Positions 9,865 to 17,817 of a DNA stretch of 48,213 nt are shown here, piece by piece. The position numbers were made by a program, and so were the translations under genes. The DNA is from Halomarina rubra (GTDB lineage Archaea; Halobacteriota; Halobacteria; Halobacteriales; Haloarculaceae). The notes beneath the pieces were generated by a model. It was not told the DNA's origin and searched no databases. It saw only the letters and a program-made list of their open reading frames with translations. Numbering within the stretch: the stretch's first letter is position 1; the number at the start of each line of letters is the position of its first letter. The stretch lies in NCBI RefSeq assembly GCF_023699475.1, contig NZ_JALXFV010000002.1, positions 550,421 through 598,633 on the forward strand. Reading direction: 5' to 3'.

Positions 9865-10416
9865 ATGTTCGCCATCACTATCCCCCGAGTCGCATCGCTC
9901 ATTCACATCGCTCCGCTGCTGCTCACCGCTATTGGCATCATCCTGTGGCGACGTGAGCTTCGCGACGCAGACGATGATTGGATAGAATCGCTCCGTCGTA
10001 CCTGGTAGCCTCGGCTGCATCCGTATCTCGAACTGGTCGGTGGGTACGGGTGTGCGTTCACCGGGGAGGACCAGTACGTCGGAACGGTCGACCTCGACGA
10101 GGAAGCACTGGAGCGAGAGTTAGTCGCGATGGGCTTCGAGCGGAACATCGTAGCGGCGTTGAAGAGCCGTGCGAATGGAGATATCTCGGAGGAATCGTGG
10201 GCGCTCCGCGAGTCGTTCTTTGCTTCGTGGCAACTTCACCTCACGCTCTACAGCGGCGAGGGTGGTGTCGACGTGTATGCACACTGGGAGCGATCGCGGC
10301 GTCGACATCCCTGGAAGCATCTGGACAACGTAGGGTTCAACGCGAAGAAGGGTGTGCAAATGACGCGAAGTCGATTTGCCAACCGTGGCGTCCGTATTGA
10401 GCCAGAATGGTCGTAA
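9865..10416 (+). pseudogene. Small membrane-anchored haloarchaeal protein split by an in-frame TAG
   Basis: From ATG 9865 the frame encodes 47 aa with one hydrophobic helix followed by an Arg pair (LLLTAIGIILWRR), then TAG at 10006-10008, then a further 135 coding-like codons in the same frame to TAA at 10416. The second part (VGGYGCAFTG, VGTVD, MGFERN, ALKSR, VDVYAHWE) resembles, from memory, a haloarchaeal family whose members begin with such a helix, so the two pieces were probably one gene. One base change (for example from CAG or AAG) would explain the TAG. Alternatives: translation restarts at ATG 10129 (95 aa), or the TAG is read through. The segment downstream of the stop contains no frameshift. 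Confidence 0.6.
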
Positions 10417-10530
10417 TCAACGGGCATCTCCGACACTGAACAGCACCAAATGAGTCCAGATAGTGCCATTAATAATTATGAAAATATACGTCAGCGAGAG
10501 ACTTTTCAATATGCAGTTACGAAGGGCGCT

Positions 10531-10692
10531 ATGGGGAATGACGGACCCGACAAAGAGACGGTGAAAAGTGCAGTGAAATTTTTCGGTCTGTTCGTACTGC
10601 TGGTAGCGATTTTACTTGTTGCTCAAGGTGATATCCCTGCAGATTCCCTGGGGCCCATTGCGGATTCGGTTGGCGAAGCCGTTTCGTGGTAG
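10531..10692 (+). CDS. Small single-pass membrane protein
   Basis: 53 aa from ATG 10531, with one strong hydrophobic helix (FFGLFVLLVAILLVAQG) after a short charged N-terminus. An upstream in-frame ATG at 10450 would give 80 aa, but the 10,470-10,520 stretch is AT-rich and promoter-like (AATAATTATGAAAATAT), so the shorter form is preferred. Function unknown. The C-terminus faces the convergent gene that ends at 10702. Confidence 0.5.
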   Translation: MGNDGPDKETVKSAVKFFGLFVLLVAILLVAQGDIPADSLGPIADSVGEAVSW

Positions 10693-10701
10693 CGCCGCGG
10701 T

Positions 10702-10893
10702 CTACCGGCCTTTGGATGGGCGCTGTTCCACTCGGATTGCTGTGGAAACCACCCATATTGAGAAGAGACCAACAGCGATAGCCGCGAAACCAGTTCGGAT
10801 TGGTGTGTGGCCACCAGTCGCGACTGCGACTGTCGCCGCCAACGTTGCGACGCTACTGAACAGACAGACAAGCTTCGTCGACTCGTCAATCAT
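10702..10893 (-). CDS. Small two-helix membrane protein
   Basis: 63 aa with two hydrophobic stretches (about residues 7-25 and 33-50) and a basic tail. The start overlaps the stop of the upstream zinc-finger gene (ATGA), so both are probably translated from one mRNA. This start is preferred over an upstream in-frame one at 11058 because the extra 55 residues are a shadow of the zinc-finger gene. Function unknown; pairing with a zinc-binding protein is the only hint. Confidence 0.55.
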   Translation of the reverse strand: MIDESTKLVCLFSSVATLAATVAVATGGHTPIRTGFAAIAVGLFSIWVVSTAIRVEQRPSKGR

Positions 10894-11108
10894 CCGGGGA
10901 ACTCCTTGACGTTGCCACACTGGTTGCACTGGACCATCGTCTTCGAGGAGACGCCCTCGATCTCTCCCTCGTCCCACCCGAGGAGTTGGAGGTGGCGTGT
11001 TTGGAGGTGCGAATGCATCCGAAGTTGGTCGCTCGCGGGTCGACCACACTCCGGACACTCAGTCCGATACTGCTGCGGGCGATCACTGTCGTCGTGAACC
11101 TCGCTCAT
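10890..11108 (-). CDS. Small zinc-finger protein
   Basis: 72 aa. CPEC near residue 18 pairs with His residues of HSHLQTRH near 32-38, and a further CNQC lies near the C-terminus (residue ~62). The spacing suggests a C2H2-like finger plus an incomplete ribbon, typical of small haloarchaeal and haloviral DNA- or protein-binding factors. First gene of a two-gene leftward operon. It diverges from the gene at 11274, with tandem repeats in between. Specific target unknown. Confidence 0.65.
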   Translation of the reverse strand: MSEVHDDSDRPQQYRTECPECGRPASDQLRMHSHLQTRHLQLLGWDEGEIEGVSSKTMVQCNQCGNVKEFPG

Positions 11109-11187
11109 CTATCAACGACCGAGACCTATTGGCACATGAGTGTGTTGGTCAGTCTACCAGTGTGGCAATCAGTATTTCCATATATTT

Positions 11188-11223
11188 CCCACTGAATCCC
11201 AACAATACCCACTGAATCCCAAC
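11188..11223. repeat. Two tandem copies of a 16-bp repeat (20-bp period)
   Basis: CCCACTGAATCCCAAC occurs at 11188-11203 and 11208-11223. It lies between the zinc-finger gene (minus) and the small membrane gene (plus). Spacing of two helical turns suits a regulator binding to one DNA face. Either divergent gene could be controlled. Confidence 0.6.
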
Positions 11224-11273
11224 CTATGGTTCGTCTGACAAGCTTTTATTATCGGGCAGCAGCGAGGGCGGAT

Positions 11274-11429
11274 ATGAAAGCTCTCGATACTTTCATGGGA
11301 CTCGGACCGACCGGCAAAATCGCAGTATCAACAGTACTCGCACTGCTAGTCTTTGGGACCGCTGGATATGCCCTCATCGTCATGGGGATGTTGATTCTCG
11401 TAGATATCGTTATCGACGATATTCTGTAG
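11274..11429 (+). CDS. Small hydrophobic membrane protein
   Basis: 51 aa from ATG 11274, with one or two merged membrane helices across residues ~15-47 and an acidic C-terminus (DIVIDDIL). GAGGGCGGAT just upstream can act as a ribosome site, and CTTTTATTA at ~11242 looks like a TATA box. An upstream ATG at 11226 would add 16 residues but would leave no room for that promoter. Function unknown. Confidence 0.5.
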   Translation: MKALDTFMGLGPTGKIAVSTVLALLVFGTAGYALIVMGMLILVDIVIDDIL

Positions 11430-11435
11430 CTCAAG

Positions 11436-12023
11436 TCATCTCAATAACGCATTTTCGGCTTTGACTACTTGCTGGAACTCAGCAGTAGTTCCACCGGAAT
11501 CGGGGTGTCGTTGCTTTTTCAGTCCGCGAGCAGCGGCACGGACTACGCCGTCGTTCGCGTCCGGTGCGACACCGAGGACTTCGTGCGGAGCGCGTTGTCC
11601 ACCCGATCCAGCAACGACGACGTCCTCGTTCCCACTCGGGAGGCGGGCAGCCGCAAACTTTGAGTCACCAGTGACGACTGGCCGTTGGCTACGCATCCGA
11701 GTCTCGTGGACCCAGAGATAGACCGTCCGGACGTTGTCGTGGAGTCGGTCGTAGCGGTCACACGCGACAGCGAACTGCTCGCCGTCCTTGCTCCACCGAA
11801 GGACGAAGCCTGGGTCGTCGGGATTCGCGTTGTGAAGTGGGAGGCCCCTCGACTTGGTGTGCTGGTTACCGATGCTTGACCGCCACTCGTCGGGTTCGAG
11901 GCGGTCCAGTTCGGTTTCGAGATCGCTGGTTGTCTGTCCGAGTGTCGTCTGGAACTTGTTGTTGCGCTCGCGCTCACCAGCGGGTGTCCGCTTGAATCCA
12001 GCGGGCTACTCCAGACTACTCAT
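11436..12023 (-). pseudogene. J-domain protein with an in-frame TAG at codon 6
   Basis: From ATG 12023 the frame reads MSSLE, then TAG (12006-12008), then 189 uninterrupted codons to TGA at 11436. The body carries a haloarchaeal domain (ERERNNKFQTTLG, HTKSRGLPLHNANPDDPGF, LWVHETRMRSQRP) and a C-terminal J domain with HPDSGG, the HPD motif that stimulates Hsp70 ATPase. As I recall, homologues have Trp-Pro here, so TGG to TAG would explain the stop. No in-frame ATG or GTG restores the N-terminus before the Met at 11696. The start overlaps the upstream gene by 8 bp, so it was the second gene of an operon. It may be inactive, restarted at 11696 (86 aa), or read through. Confidence 0.65.
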
Positions 12024-12255
12024 CGGTCTCGCAGACTGCGTCTCGTAGTTCATCCGCAAGCCCAGAGTGGACGTCGTCGAGAAGCTCGAGGTCAGATTCC
12101 AGCGCTTCGATCTTGTTTCGGACTCGACTCACGACTCGGTAGCGGTAGTTATCCGACACGTCCGCATCCCCTGAGAGGATTTCGCGTTCGCGCTCAGTGA
12201 GAATACCTCGGTACTGGTCATCGACCATTCCTGAATTGGCTTTCCCGTGGCTCAT
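12016..12255 (-). CDS. Small coiled-coil protein of a haloarchaeal plasmid/provirus family
   Basis: 79 aa. The core (ILTEREREILSGDADVSDNYRYRVVSRVRNKI) followed by a Leu-rich acidic helix matches, from memory, a small family common in haloarchaeal genomes and mobile elements. The motif LTEREREIL resembles the start of a helix-turn-helix of the LuxR/sigma type, so DNA binding is plausible. It overlaps the J-domain gene downstream and faces a palindrome cluster upstream (12,284-12,333) that could be its own operator. No catalytic motif. Confidence 0.7.
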   Translation of the reverse strand: MSHGKANSGMVDDQYRGILTEREREILSGDADVSDNYRYRVVSRVRNKIEALESDLELLDDVHSGLADELRDAVCETDE

Positions 12256-12283
12256 ACATGACTGTATTCAGTCGCATCTACCA

Positions 12284-12333
12284 AGTAGTTACTGCACCCA
12301 GTAACACTTATGTGACTATAGGTAGTAACTACT
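12284..12333. promoter_or_regulatory. Palindromic operator cluster (GTTACTG/CAGTAAC half-sites)
   Basis: AGTAGTTACT (12284-12293) and AGTAACTACT (12324-12333) form a perfect 10-bp inverted repeat. Inside it, GTTACTG (12288-12294) and CAGTAAC (12299-12305) form a tighter 7-bp palindrome with a 4-nt spacer. The cluster lies between the divergent genes at 12,255 (minus) and 12,417 (plus), and fits an autoregulatory operator. The binding protein is not identified. Confidence 0.55.
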
Positions 12334-12416
12334 GATGAGGAACACGGGACGCCTCGCAGGAAGTGAGGGCGGTGTTGGAGCACCGAACCTCGTGGTTCTC
12401 ATTGGAGCAAGAACCA

Positions 12417-12710
12417 ATGGCAACGAAAGTCACCAACCCAGAAAGCCTTTCGGAAGTACAGCAGCGCAACCTCCGCACGACCCGCCACACGGTCATCTAC
12501 GAGGACGCCGCCGAGGCGTTCGAGAACTCGCTCTCGCGGACGCTCGGCATCGACATCGAGGGTTCGACTCACCACTTTGACGCGCACACGAAGACGGTCA
12601 CCGTCGTCGCGATGGATGGCTCGGTTGAGCGTGTCGAGGAACTCGCTGCCCAGGGACGAACCGTCGCGGAGTGGGACGCCTACGTCGCTCACGAGCGCGG
12701 GTGGCTCTGA
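12417..12710 (+). CDS. Small conserved haloarchaeal protein (unknown)
   Basis: 97 aa from ATG 12417, acidic and soluble. Segments such as RNLRTTRHTVIYEDAAEAFE and STHHFDAHTKTVTVVAMDG recall small haloarchaeal proteins of unknown role found near Orc-type and integrase genes. An upstream ATG at 12363 would add 18 poorly composed residues and is not preferred. It is transcribed away from the coiled-coil gene, with a palindromic operator between. No motif allows a function. Confidence 0.6.
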   Translation: MATKVTNPESLSEVQQRNLRTTRHTVIYEDAAEAFENSLSRTLGIDIEGSTHHFDAHTKTVTVVAMDGSVERVEELAAQGRTVAEWDAYVAHERGWL

Positions 12711-12935
12711 TAGATGGGTGAAGACTATGGCCAGAGTTTAGAATTCGTCCTGTCTGTCAAGCAATAGGCACTCCTGAACGCATCGAAGAGCACGACTGCC
12801 CTGAGTTTCTCAATCATTGAAGGCGGAGAACTACTTAATGATCGGCTGGGTTGAGCTGGAGTCTTCGGTGTATCTCATTCACCAAAAACGATACTAACAA
12901 GTCTGGGGAAATGATTTCATCTACCTATTGACTTG

Positions 12936-13559
12936 ATGCTATTCGCTCACGTTGTAGACCCCTTGCTGCAGACACTTGCCAATCTGTGCGCCCAGGCGGG
13001 AACACCAACGTGGTGGACTCCAACGCCTGAGCCTAGTTCATCAACGTTACCTGACTCAACAGTCACTGGAGTTATCGTTTCAGCATTTTCAGCTATCATC
13101 GTCTATACCGCAAGGCAATATTGGGAGGCAGCAAAGCTGCATGAAGCCCTTGTTACTGAAGTCAGTCAGATGGATGGCCTCAAGCAGTGCGCTAACCAGA
13201 TGAACCGGGTTTCGGAACCTGCATCGCGCGATTTGAAACCAGAAGATATGCCGGCTACGGGGACGATCCCAACAGTCATCTACGAAAACAATGCGGGGAA
13301 CGTTGGCCTACTTAAGACCTGGCGTAATCCTGCTGAACTCTCGGATGTTGTCTCGTTCTACTCTGAAGTCTTAAGATACAAGTCCATCATTCAGCGTATT
13401 GGCGAGGGGGAAGAAGTATCTAACACCAACCAGGAGGATTTGTACGATCATATCGAGACTATTTCAGAAGTCCGCTATAGAATCGTCGAAAACGAAGAGT
13501 TTGAAGCCCCATTAATTGACCACGACTCCGATGATGATTCGGAGGAGGATGGCGAGTAG
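12936..13559 (+). CDS. Single-pass membrane protein in the low-GC cargo block
   Basis: 207 aa. The short N-terminus with paired Trp is followed by one membrane helix (about residues 44-62), then a soluble domain with a charged C-terminal tail (HDSDDDSEEDGE). A TTG codon just before the ATG is an unlikely start. Codons use more A/T than in the tail operon, which marks the beginning of an acquired block. It lies 134 bp before a coupled pair of large unknown genes and may belong with them; a membrane component beside soluble partners is common in defence modules, but no known family is recognised. Confidence 0.65.
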   Translation: MLFAHVVDPLLQTLANLCAQAGTPTWWTPTPEPSSSTLPDSTVTGVIVSAFSAIIVYTARQYWEAAKLHEALVTEVSQMDGLKQCANQMNRVSEPASRDLKPEDMPATGTIPTVIYENNAGNVGLLKTWRNPAELSDVVSFYSEVLRYKSIIQRIGEGEEVSNTNQEDLYDHIETISEVRYRIVENEEFEAPLIDHDSDDDSEEDGE

Positions 13560-13693
13560 CATTATAGCGCCGCAACTCTGTACTGGTATAATGTAGACGT
13601 AAGAATTATTGGAAGTAGCGTCGGACAATCACTATGATAGTCCCTCGTCCGCATCGTAGCGAACATCCCCGTGTCGTATTGAGGGGGTAGAAA

Positions 13694-14806
13694 ATGGTTG
13701 ACGATGTATCTGACTTCCTCGAAGTTGGTGAAAAGCACTTTGAGAACCACCAACAGTTGGCAAATCACATTAATCAGAAGTACACTAGTGGTTCCATAAA
13801 AGGCGAGTTTAATATCATCGGTGCGATCAACAACCTCGGACATACCGATGGGGTAGAAGACAGCAAGCAACATTTCATGGACTTGCTTGCGGATGAGTTC
13901 CAGATGCTCCACTCGTCTGGCGATTTATACCGGATATTCACAACCGTTGATGATGACCCAATGTACAGCTACGTCTGGGCAGATTCGGACGCCCCGATCT
14001 TCCTAACGACTGCAAACAAGACAGATCAGATTCCTCAGACAATCCAGCGATTTCTCCACACTAAACACGGGGTTGGACGCCTCATGCTTTCGAAGCGTGA
14101 AGTGGATGGAATACGGAAATCGCTGTCGAGTAGGTTTGATAATCTGGTAGTCCCATATTTCAGCGCTCGACGATCCAGAGATTCACTGATTGGTGCTCAG
14201 CGCCGGCCAAACGTTGATCGCTCAATTCAGTACCGTGCAATTGATGGATTGGCAACTTATCGAGAAATGCGGTACAACTACGGCATTCTCCCTCAGATAA
14301 TGACGTTTAAACTCCCCGGGATGTTTAAATTCAGGGTCAAATCAGATGGGACCTTTGTCCACCAGCACGGAACATTCCACCAAGTGTGGGATGCTTTCCA
14401 AAATCAAATTGAGAGAGTCAATGCGATGAAAGAGTGTGCAAACACAGGAGGGTTCACTGCAAACCAGACCTCTCGATTCCGTGAGGAAGGATTCTCTATT
14501 AGCACACCATGGGGAATACAAGTCGAAAAGGGAATCGACGCCAGTCACATCGAGACGCTCCCAGAGCAACTTGAAGATGACTTCTGGGAATTCAGCCTTT
14601 CTGAATACTATGTCAATCCAGAGAGTGATATTTTTGATGCCGAGTTGATTGATGATACCACAAGAGAACGAACGACGATGAAGACTCGTGGGAACCAGAT
14701 TAGAATTTTCCCCCGTGAACTCACAGACATCGACCAGTCTATTCGACTCTTCAATTTCGTGAGCGATCACTTTGAATCGGACTGTACCCCTGTTAAGATT
14801 GTATGA
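13694..14806 (+). CDS. Unknown cargo protein A of a coupled pair
   Basis: 370 aa, soluble, with lower-GC codon use than the structural genes. A GAGGGGGT element 8-14 bp upstream of the ATG is a good ribosome site. Conserved-looking segments include FNIIGAINNLGHTDG (near 35), YSYVWADSDAPIFL (near 95), RFLHTKHGVGRLM and SARRSRDSL (near 155-160), and an Arg/Glu-rich C-terminal part. I recognise no domain. It overlaps the next gene (ATGA), so the two are almost certainly functional partners. Candidate component of an undescribed defence or conflict system, by context only. Confidence 0.65.
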   Translation: MVDDVSDFLEVGEKHFENHQQLANHINQKYTSGSIKGEFNIIGAINNLGHTDGVEDSKQHFMDLLADEFQMLHSSGDLYRIFTTVDDDPMYSYVWADSDAPIFLTTANKTDQIPQTIQRFLHTKHGVGRLMLSKREVDGIRKSLSSRFDNLVVPYFSARRSRDSLIGAQRRPNVDRSIQYRAIDGLATYREMRYNYGILPQIMTFKLPGMFKFRVKSDGTFVHQHGTFHQVWDAFQNQIERVNAMKECANTGGFTANQTSRFREEGFSISTPWGIQVEKGIDASHIETLPEQLEDDFWEFSLSEYYVNPESDIFDAELIDDTTRERTTMKTRGNQIRIFPRELTDIDQSIRLFNFVSDHFESDCTPVKIV

Positions 14807-15948
14807 GAGATCTGGAGCCCTTTGATAAGGACGGCGTCCTTGACCAGATCGCGAAAAATCAGCGAAAAAAGTTTGATAAACTGTTCGCTGAGAAATATCG
14901 AGCTATCGACGAGGAGTTTGCAATAAACAGCTATAAGACAAATTGGGAGTCGACATCCGAACAGCAGTACAGGCTCTTTCGCGACGTTGTAAACGCATTC
15001 TCGCCAAACCAGTCTGCACACGGTAGCAATTCTGGTTTCGAAGCTACAATCGCTAACCCCTTAGCAGAGTTTGGAGACAGTGGGGCGGATGTCTTACTGG
15101 CGATGAGTGCGCCTACTGGAGTTCACCTCTGCTTTGTTTCATGTAGAGTCAGCGGTGAGCGATACGAAGAGTGGCGACAGGAGGTGGCCAGAACCGAAGC
15201 CCTCATCCAACCGGATGACCACAGAGAAGAGCTCAAACGGCAAATCGAATGTTCTGACCTAAGAATTCGTACAGTTCAGCATTTGACATTGACGAGAGCA
15301 GAGGACGTCTTTGACATTGACATGGATGTAATGAGAACTGGTACGCCGAACTTCTATGCAATTTGGGAGCTAATTGAATCTGTCGTCCCACCAGAGGTTG
15401 GAGATGAGGGGTCTGATGAAGAAGTTGAGCGTACAATTCGGCACAGAGAAGGCCACATTGAACACTCAGACTTAGCAGACATAGGTCGTGAGGGGATTGA
15501 TACAATGGGTGCTGTAAATTACGACCTCAAGTATTGCTTGAACACTCATCCCATAATTCCAATTGGTGAGGTTTGTCTAGGCATATATCTGGACAACACG
15601 GGCAAAGAAGAACCGAAGGAATTCTTTGAGGGTGCGTTCGAAGAGGAATATCGAGAGCACGTGTACTTTGGAGAGGACCGGGACGGGCTGGACGATATAA
15701 TCGACACGAAGACAGGCAACCTCCTTGACACTGCGCTTGAGTATGGGATTGTCACGGACAATCCTGATGACCTGAAAGAGAGAGAATACCGCATACAATG
15801 GGAATCTGACGAAGCAGGAGACATCAAGAAGATGGTGAAGAGGAAATTTTTCAAATCAAAAGCTCCCCAAGAGATGGGCGAACTAGCATTCCAGCGGGCT
15901 GTTGATGAGTTCGACTCAGATCAGTTGGGTTTCGGGGATTTCGACTGA
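14803..15948 (+). CDS. Unknown cargo protein B of a coupled pair
   Basis: 381 aa, acidic, soluble, translationally coupled to protein A. Near residues 68-115 it has FEATIANPLAEFGDSGADVL, then a strand LCFVSCRVSG. The order Glu, Asp in a turn, then a beta strand resembles the layout of PD-(D/E)xK nuclease cores, but the final E-x-K is replaced by C-R, so this is only a hint. Two further regions (residues ~180-215 acidic helical; ~240-330 IIPIGEVCLGIYLD with a following acidic segment) are unassigned. Codon use is AT-rich like protein A. Nuclease, substrate-recognition or immunity roles are all possible. Confidence 0.65.
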   Translation: MRDLEPFDKDGVLDQIAKNQRKKFDKLFAEKYRAIDEEFAINSYKTNWESTSEQQYRLFRDVVNAFSPNQSAHGSNSGFEATIANPLAEFGDSGADVLLAMSAPTGVHLCFVSCRVSGERYEEWRQEVARTEALIQPDDHREELKRQIECSDLRIRTVQHLTLTRAEDVFDIDMDVMRTGTPNFYAIWELIESVVPPEVGDEGSDEEVERTIRHREGHIEHSDLADIGREGIDTMGAVNYDLKYCLNTHPIIPIGEVCLGIYLDNTGKEEPKEFFEGAFEEEYREHVYFGEDRDGLDDIIDTKTGNLLDTALEYGIVTDNPDDLKEREYRIQWESDEAGDIKKMVKRKFFKSKAPQEMGELAFQRAVDEFDSDQLGFGDFD

Positions 15949-16063
15949 CGGATGTCGAAACCCTTCAAGAGCCGGAGGCAAACGAAGACCGACTCATCTG
16001 TACGCTAATAGTCGGCACTACCATGAGACTGGATTCGTGGAAAATTGTCCGTGGTGGACCTAG

Positions 16064-16510
16064 CTACCAGTCGTTCTCAAGTTCGTAGACACGGTACTCG
16101 AGACTGTCGACACGATCTTCTAGTCCCTCACCTTCGTCCTCCAATTTCTCTTCAAGACTATCGAGCCTTCTGGGGAATTCGTCCTCAATTTGGGCCATCG
16201 GGTAGCTCGCACCTTCTTTCTTTGAGTAGTACGACTCCACCATGCCCTCCTTTTCGATTGTCCTCATCTCAACCTGGCTCTTCCAGTCCATCCGATCTAA
16301 GCCAGCGGCGATGTACGAGATTTGTAGGCTCTCGTCGCCGCGGATGGTCTGCGGGAACACCTCGGGGGTCTCTTCTGCCAGTCGCTCGGCGATTTCTTTG
16401 ACGGTGAACGCACAGTCTGGATTTTGGTCGAAGAACTGGAGAAGGAACACTTCGGTCCAGTCTTCCAGGCGAGCATTCCTCCATTCCTCGGAACCGGTGT
16501 CGATTGGCAT
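16064..16510 (-). CDS. Winged-helix regulator with C-terminal coiled coil
   Basis: 148 aa. Residues ~18-85 form a winged-helix-like unit (VFLLQFFDQNPDCAFTVKEIA, then GLDRMDWKSQVEMRTIEKEG with a strand YYSKKE). Residues ~105-148 are a heptad-type coiled coil (RRLDSLEEKLEDEGEGLEDR) likely used to dimerise. The promoter on the minus strand is AT-rich (TTAAATTCAATATAG). It converges on the unknown pair and diverges from the Orc1-like gene. It could regulate either; the target is not shown. Confidence 0.65.
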   Translation of the reverse strand: MPIDTGSEEWRNARLEDWTEVFLLQFFDQNPDCAFTVKEIAERLAEETPEVFPQTIRGDESLQISYIAAGLDRMDWKSQVEMRTIEKEGMVESYYSKKEGASYPMAQIEDEFPRRLDSLEEKLEDEGEGLEDRVDSLEYRVYELENDW

Positions 16511-16773
16511 ACTATATTGAATTTAATTGTCTGTAATAAGTTCTGTGGGCACACCCTCTCCTTAATCACTCTCGTGCTAACCAAGGATGCAGGTTAGAAA
16601 TCTAATTGATTGGTTAGGAACTAACCCGGAAGAATCGGAAACGGAATCGGAAACCGGCTCTCGCTACGAATCACACTGTCAAGCGCGTCTCTCCGCGGGA
16701 TCGTGTGACTGCTTCTGGTGGTTTCGGAAGCGACCCCCTGAGAGCTATCAGTGAACCAGCCATCCGCTGTGAC

Positions 16774-17775
16774 ATGATTACGGACCCTCGCGTCCTCGAA
16801 GAGGACTTCGTTCCCTCCGAGATCGCCCATCGTCACGACGAGCTCGAGAAGCTCTCCCACGCTGTCCGGCCGGTCCTCCACGGCCAGCGCGCACCGGCGA
16901 GTCTCGTCACCGGTCCCTCTGGAGCGGGCAAGACGTGTCTCTCGCTGTTCGTCGCTGAGCGGGCTGGCGAGCAGGTCGACCACCCGTTTTTCACTCGGGT
17001 GATGGGATGGGAATCTCGTCGAGAAGTCCTCCAGCAGATCTGTCGGTCACTCGCTCCCGCCGTCGAGACGACGTCGCGGTCGGCTGGGGACTTAGAGCGA
17101 TTCATCCGGGACCGCGTCGACCGTGACCATCCGCACCTGGTCATCATCGACGAGGCCGACCAAGTCCCTGACGACATCCTCCTACAGGTGCTGTATGAGA
17201 TGCCGGGCATCGGGCTGTCGCTGGTGGGCAACCACCGCCAGGACATTCTCGCCGATCTCCCCGACCGCATCCAGTCGCGACTCACGCCCTACGAAGAGGT
17301 GCAGTTGTCTCGCTACTCCACAGAGCAACTGGTGGACATCCTTGACGCACGGGTCAACCAGGGGTTCGTCCCCGGCTCGGTGAGCGTTGAGCAGATCGAA
17401 CGTGTCGCTCGCGCGGCAGATGGAAACGCGCGGTCGGCCATCGGGACGCTCGCGATGGCGTTCTCACAGGCGAACCTGCACGACCACGCCTCGATCCATG
17501 ACGAAGACATCGACGCAGCGCTGCGTGACGTGGATGGTGAGTTGCGCGAGCGAGCGATGGATCGGTTGTCTGGTCACCACCGAGTGTTGTTCGACATCGT
17601 CGTGAACGCCGGGACGGAGGTCGCAGCGACCGACGTCTATGAGCGCTACGAAGCACGGGTGAACGAGCCCATGAGCAATCGACAGGTACGGCGGTACATG
17701 CAGAAGCTCGAAGAGTACGGATTTATCGAGTCTGGGGGAGAAAACCGTTGGCGGACCTACCAGGTGAAAGAGTGA
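16774..17775 (+). CDS. Orc1/Cdc6-family AAA+ ATPase (provirus copy)
   Basis: 333 aa from ATG 16774. Walker A GPSGAGKT near residue 49, Walker B VIIDEAD near 130, sensor-1-like region GLSLVGNH near 150, arginine-finger/sensor-2 region GNARSAIGTLAMA near 220, and a C-terminal winged helix (residues ~255-333). Cdc6 proteins bind origin repeats and load the MCM helicase. At 333 aa it is shorter than chromosomal copies (~400). A longer reading from 16705 adds 23 residues unlike the family start, so MITDPRVLEEDFVP is preferred. In a provirus it may drive replication of the element or act as a regulator. No ORB-like repeats are obvious beside it. Confidence 0.85.
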   Translation: MITDPRVLEEDFVPSEIAHRHDELEKLSHAVRPVLHGQRAPASLVTGPSGAGKTCLSLFVAERAGEQVDHPFFTRVMGWESRREVLQQICRSLAPAVETTSRSAGDLERFIRDRVDRDHPHLVIIDEADQVPDDILLQVLYEMPGIGLSLVGNHRQDILADLPDRIQSRLTPYEEVQLSRYSTEQLVDILDARVNQGFVPGSVSVEQIERVARAADGNARSAIGTLAMAFSQANLHDHASIHDEDIDAALRDVDGELRERAMDRLSGHHRVLFDIVVNAGTEVAATDVYERYEARVNEPMSNRQVRRYMQKLEEYGFIESGGENRWRTYQVKE

Positions 17776-17817
17776 GCGTTGGCTCCTTGTACAGATGTAT
17801 CCGTTTTGAATACGCCT

